This document shows, in pieces, positions 7,176 through 7,528 of a stretch of DNA of 7,528 nucleotides; positions within the stretch are counted from its first letter, which is position 1; each line of letters starts with the position of its first letter. The notes below the pieces were generated by a model that saw only the letters and a list, made by a program, of their open reading frames with translations, did not search any database and had not been told where the DNA came from. The stretch covers positions 1 through 7,528 of the forward strand of contig JBILMZ010000173.1 in assembly GCA_044375275.1 (NCBI GenBank). Direction: 5' to 3'. Made by a program: the position numbers and the translations under genes. This DNA is from SZUA-430 sp044375275 (GTDB lineage: Bacteria; Pseudomonadota; Alphaproteobacteria; Micropepsales; Micropepsaceae).

Positions 7176-7528
7176 TCAGAGTCCTTCTCCCGGACGAACC
7201 TTGCGGGTCTCGACACCCGTCTCGCGCGTCCTTCCGATCTGCGCCGACACGTTCTGCCGCTTGACGCCCTCACGGTGCCGCAGGGTCAGCACGATGGCGC
7301 CAATCATGGCGACCAGCAGCACCATGCCGGCTCCCTGAAAGACATGGACATAGTCGGTGTAGATGATGTGGCCTAGGGCTTCCGTATTGGTGACGTCCGT
7401 CGGTGTCGGGTGCTTGGCTACGGCCTCGGCGGCAGGCGTCAGAACCCAGCCGAAACCAACCGCGGCCAGCTCTGCGAAGAATATCAGGCACAGGATGATG
7501 CCGAGGGGCGCGTATTGCAGGAAACCCT
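7176..7528 (-). CDS. nuoJ: NADH-quinone oxidoreductase subunit J, C-terminal part (start lies beyond the high-coordinate edge)
   Basis: NuoJ (mitochondrial ND6 homologue) is a complex I membrane subunit near the quinone cavity, helping couple quinone reduction to the pumps. Hand translation gives the last 116 residues of a protein usually about 200 long. Visible: GFLQYAPLG just before a transmembrane helix with FFAELAAVGFGW, then a polar loop rich in T, A and P, then TEALGHIIYTDYVHVFQGAGM leading into the final helix (about visible residues 66-82), followed by the basic end TLRHREGVKRQN that is highly characteristic of alphaproteobacterial NuoJ, and a tail ending in VRPGEGL. The TGA at 7176-7178 sits 2 bases before the nuoK ATG. 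The N-terminal three helices are outside the window, so the start and upstream signals cannot be judged. Confidence 0.95.
   Translation of the reverse strand, partial: GFLQYAPLGIILCLIFFAELAAVGFGWVLTPAAEAVAKHPTPTDVTNTEALGHIIYTDYVHVFQGAGMVLLVAMIGAIVLTLRHREGVKRQNVSAQIGRTRETGVETRKVRPGEGL
7182..7188 (-). promoter_or_regulatory. Ribosome binding site of nuoK
   Basis: AGAAGGA lies 8 bases before the ATG at 7173, within the last codons of nuoJ. Confidence 0.65.

Noticed and set aside
1..7528. Search for terminators, tRNA or other RNA genes, riboswitches, insertion sequences, attachment sites and CRISPR repeats
   Set aside because: Coding sequence covers the whole window apart from gaps of 1 to 5 bases; I saw no repeats, hairpin-plus-U-tract or RNA-gene pattern by eye.

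Overview
The window is a fully coding piece of an ordinary alphaproteobacterial chromosome. The base composition is GC-rich, and all eight recognisable genes lie on the minus strand, so transcription runs from the high-coordinate end to the low-coordinate end. In transcription order they are nuoJ (3' part only), nuoK, nuoL, nuoM, nuoN, birA, coaX and an RNase J gene (5' part only). The Nuo proteins read like alphaproteobacterial complex I, and nuoN followed by biotin ligase, type III pantothenate kinase and RNase J is an arrangement known from Caulobacter-like and related Alphaproteobacteria. A marine Hyphomonadaceae-type organism would fit, but the genus is a guess.

Region 1 (7528 to 1924) is the distal half of the nuo operon. 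It encodes membrane-arm subunits of the proton-pumping NADH:quinone oxidoreductase. NuoJ and NuoK belong to the connecting part of the arm near the quinone site. NuoN, NuoM and NuoL are the three antiporter-like pump subunits. The key glutamates and lysines of the proton path are present in each, so the complex looks functional.

Region 2 (1922 to 1) holds three housekeeping genes. They encode a monofunctional biotin-protein ligase without a DNA-binding domain, a type III pantothenate kinase (first step of CoA synthesis), and the N-terminal 123 residues of RNase J with its HxHxDH metal site.

The genes are packed extremely tightly. Gaps are 1 to 5 bases (nuoJ/K 2, nuoK/L 5, nuoN/birA 1, birA/coaX 3), and nuoL/M, nuoM/N and coaX/rnj share four-base ATGA stop/start overlaps. 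There is no room for a terminator between genes and I see no internal promoter, RNA gene, repeat, mobile element or CRISPR array. The simplest reading is one long polycistronic transcript with translational coupling. I found no previously undescribed system here; the points worth a second look are small (birA start choice, coupling of coaX to rnj, a histidine-rich NuoL segment).
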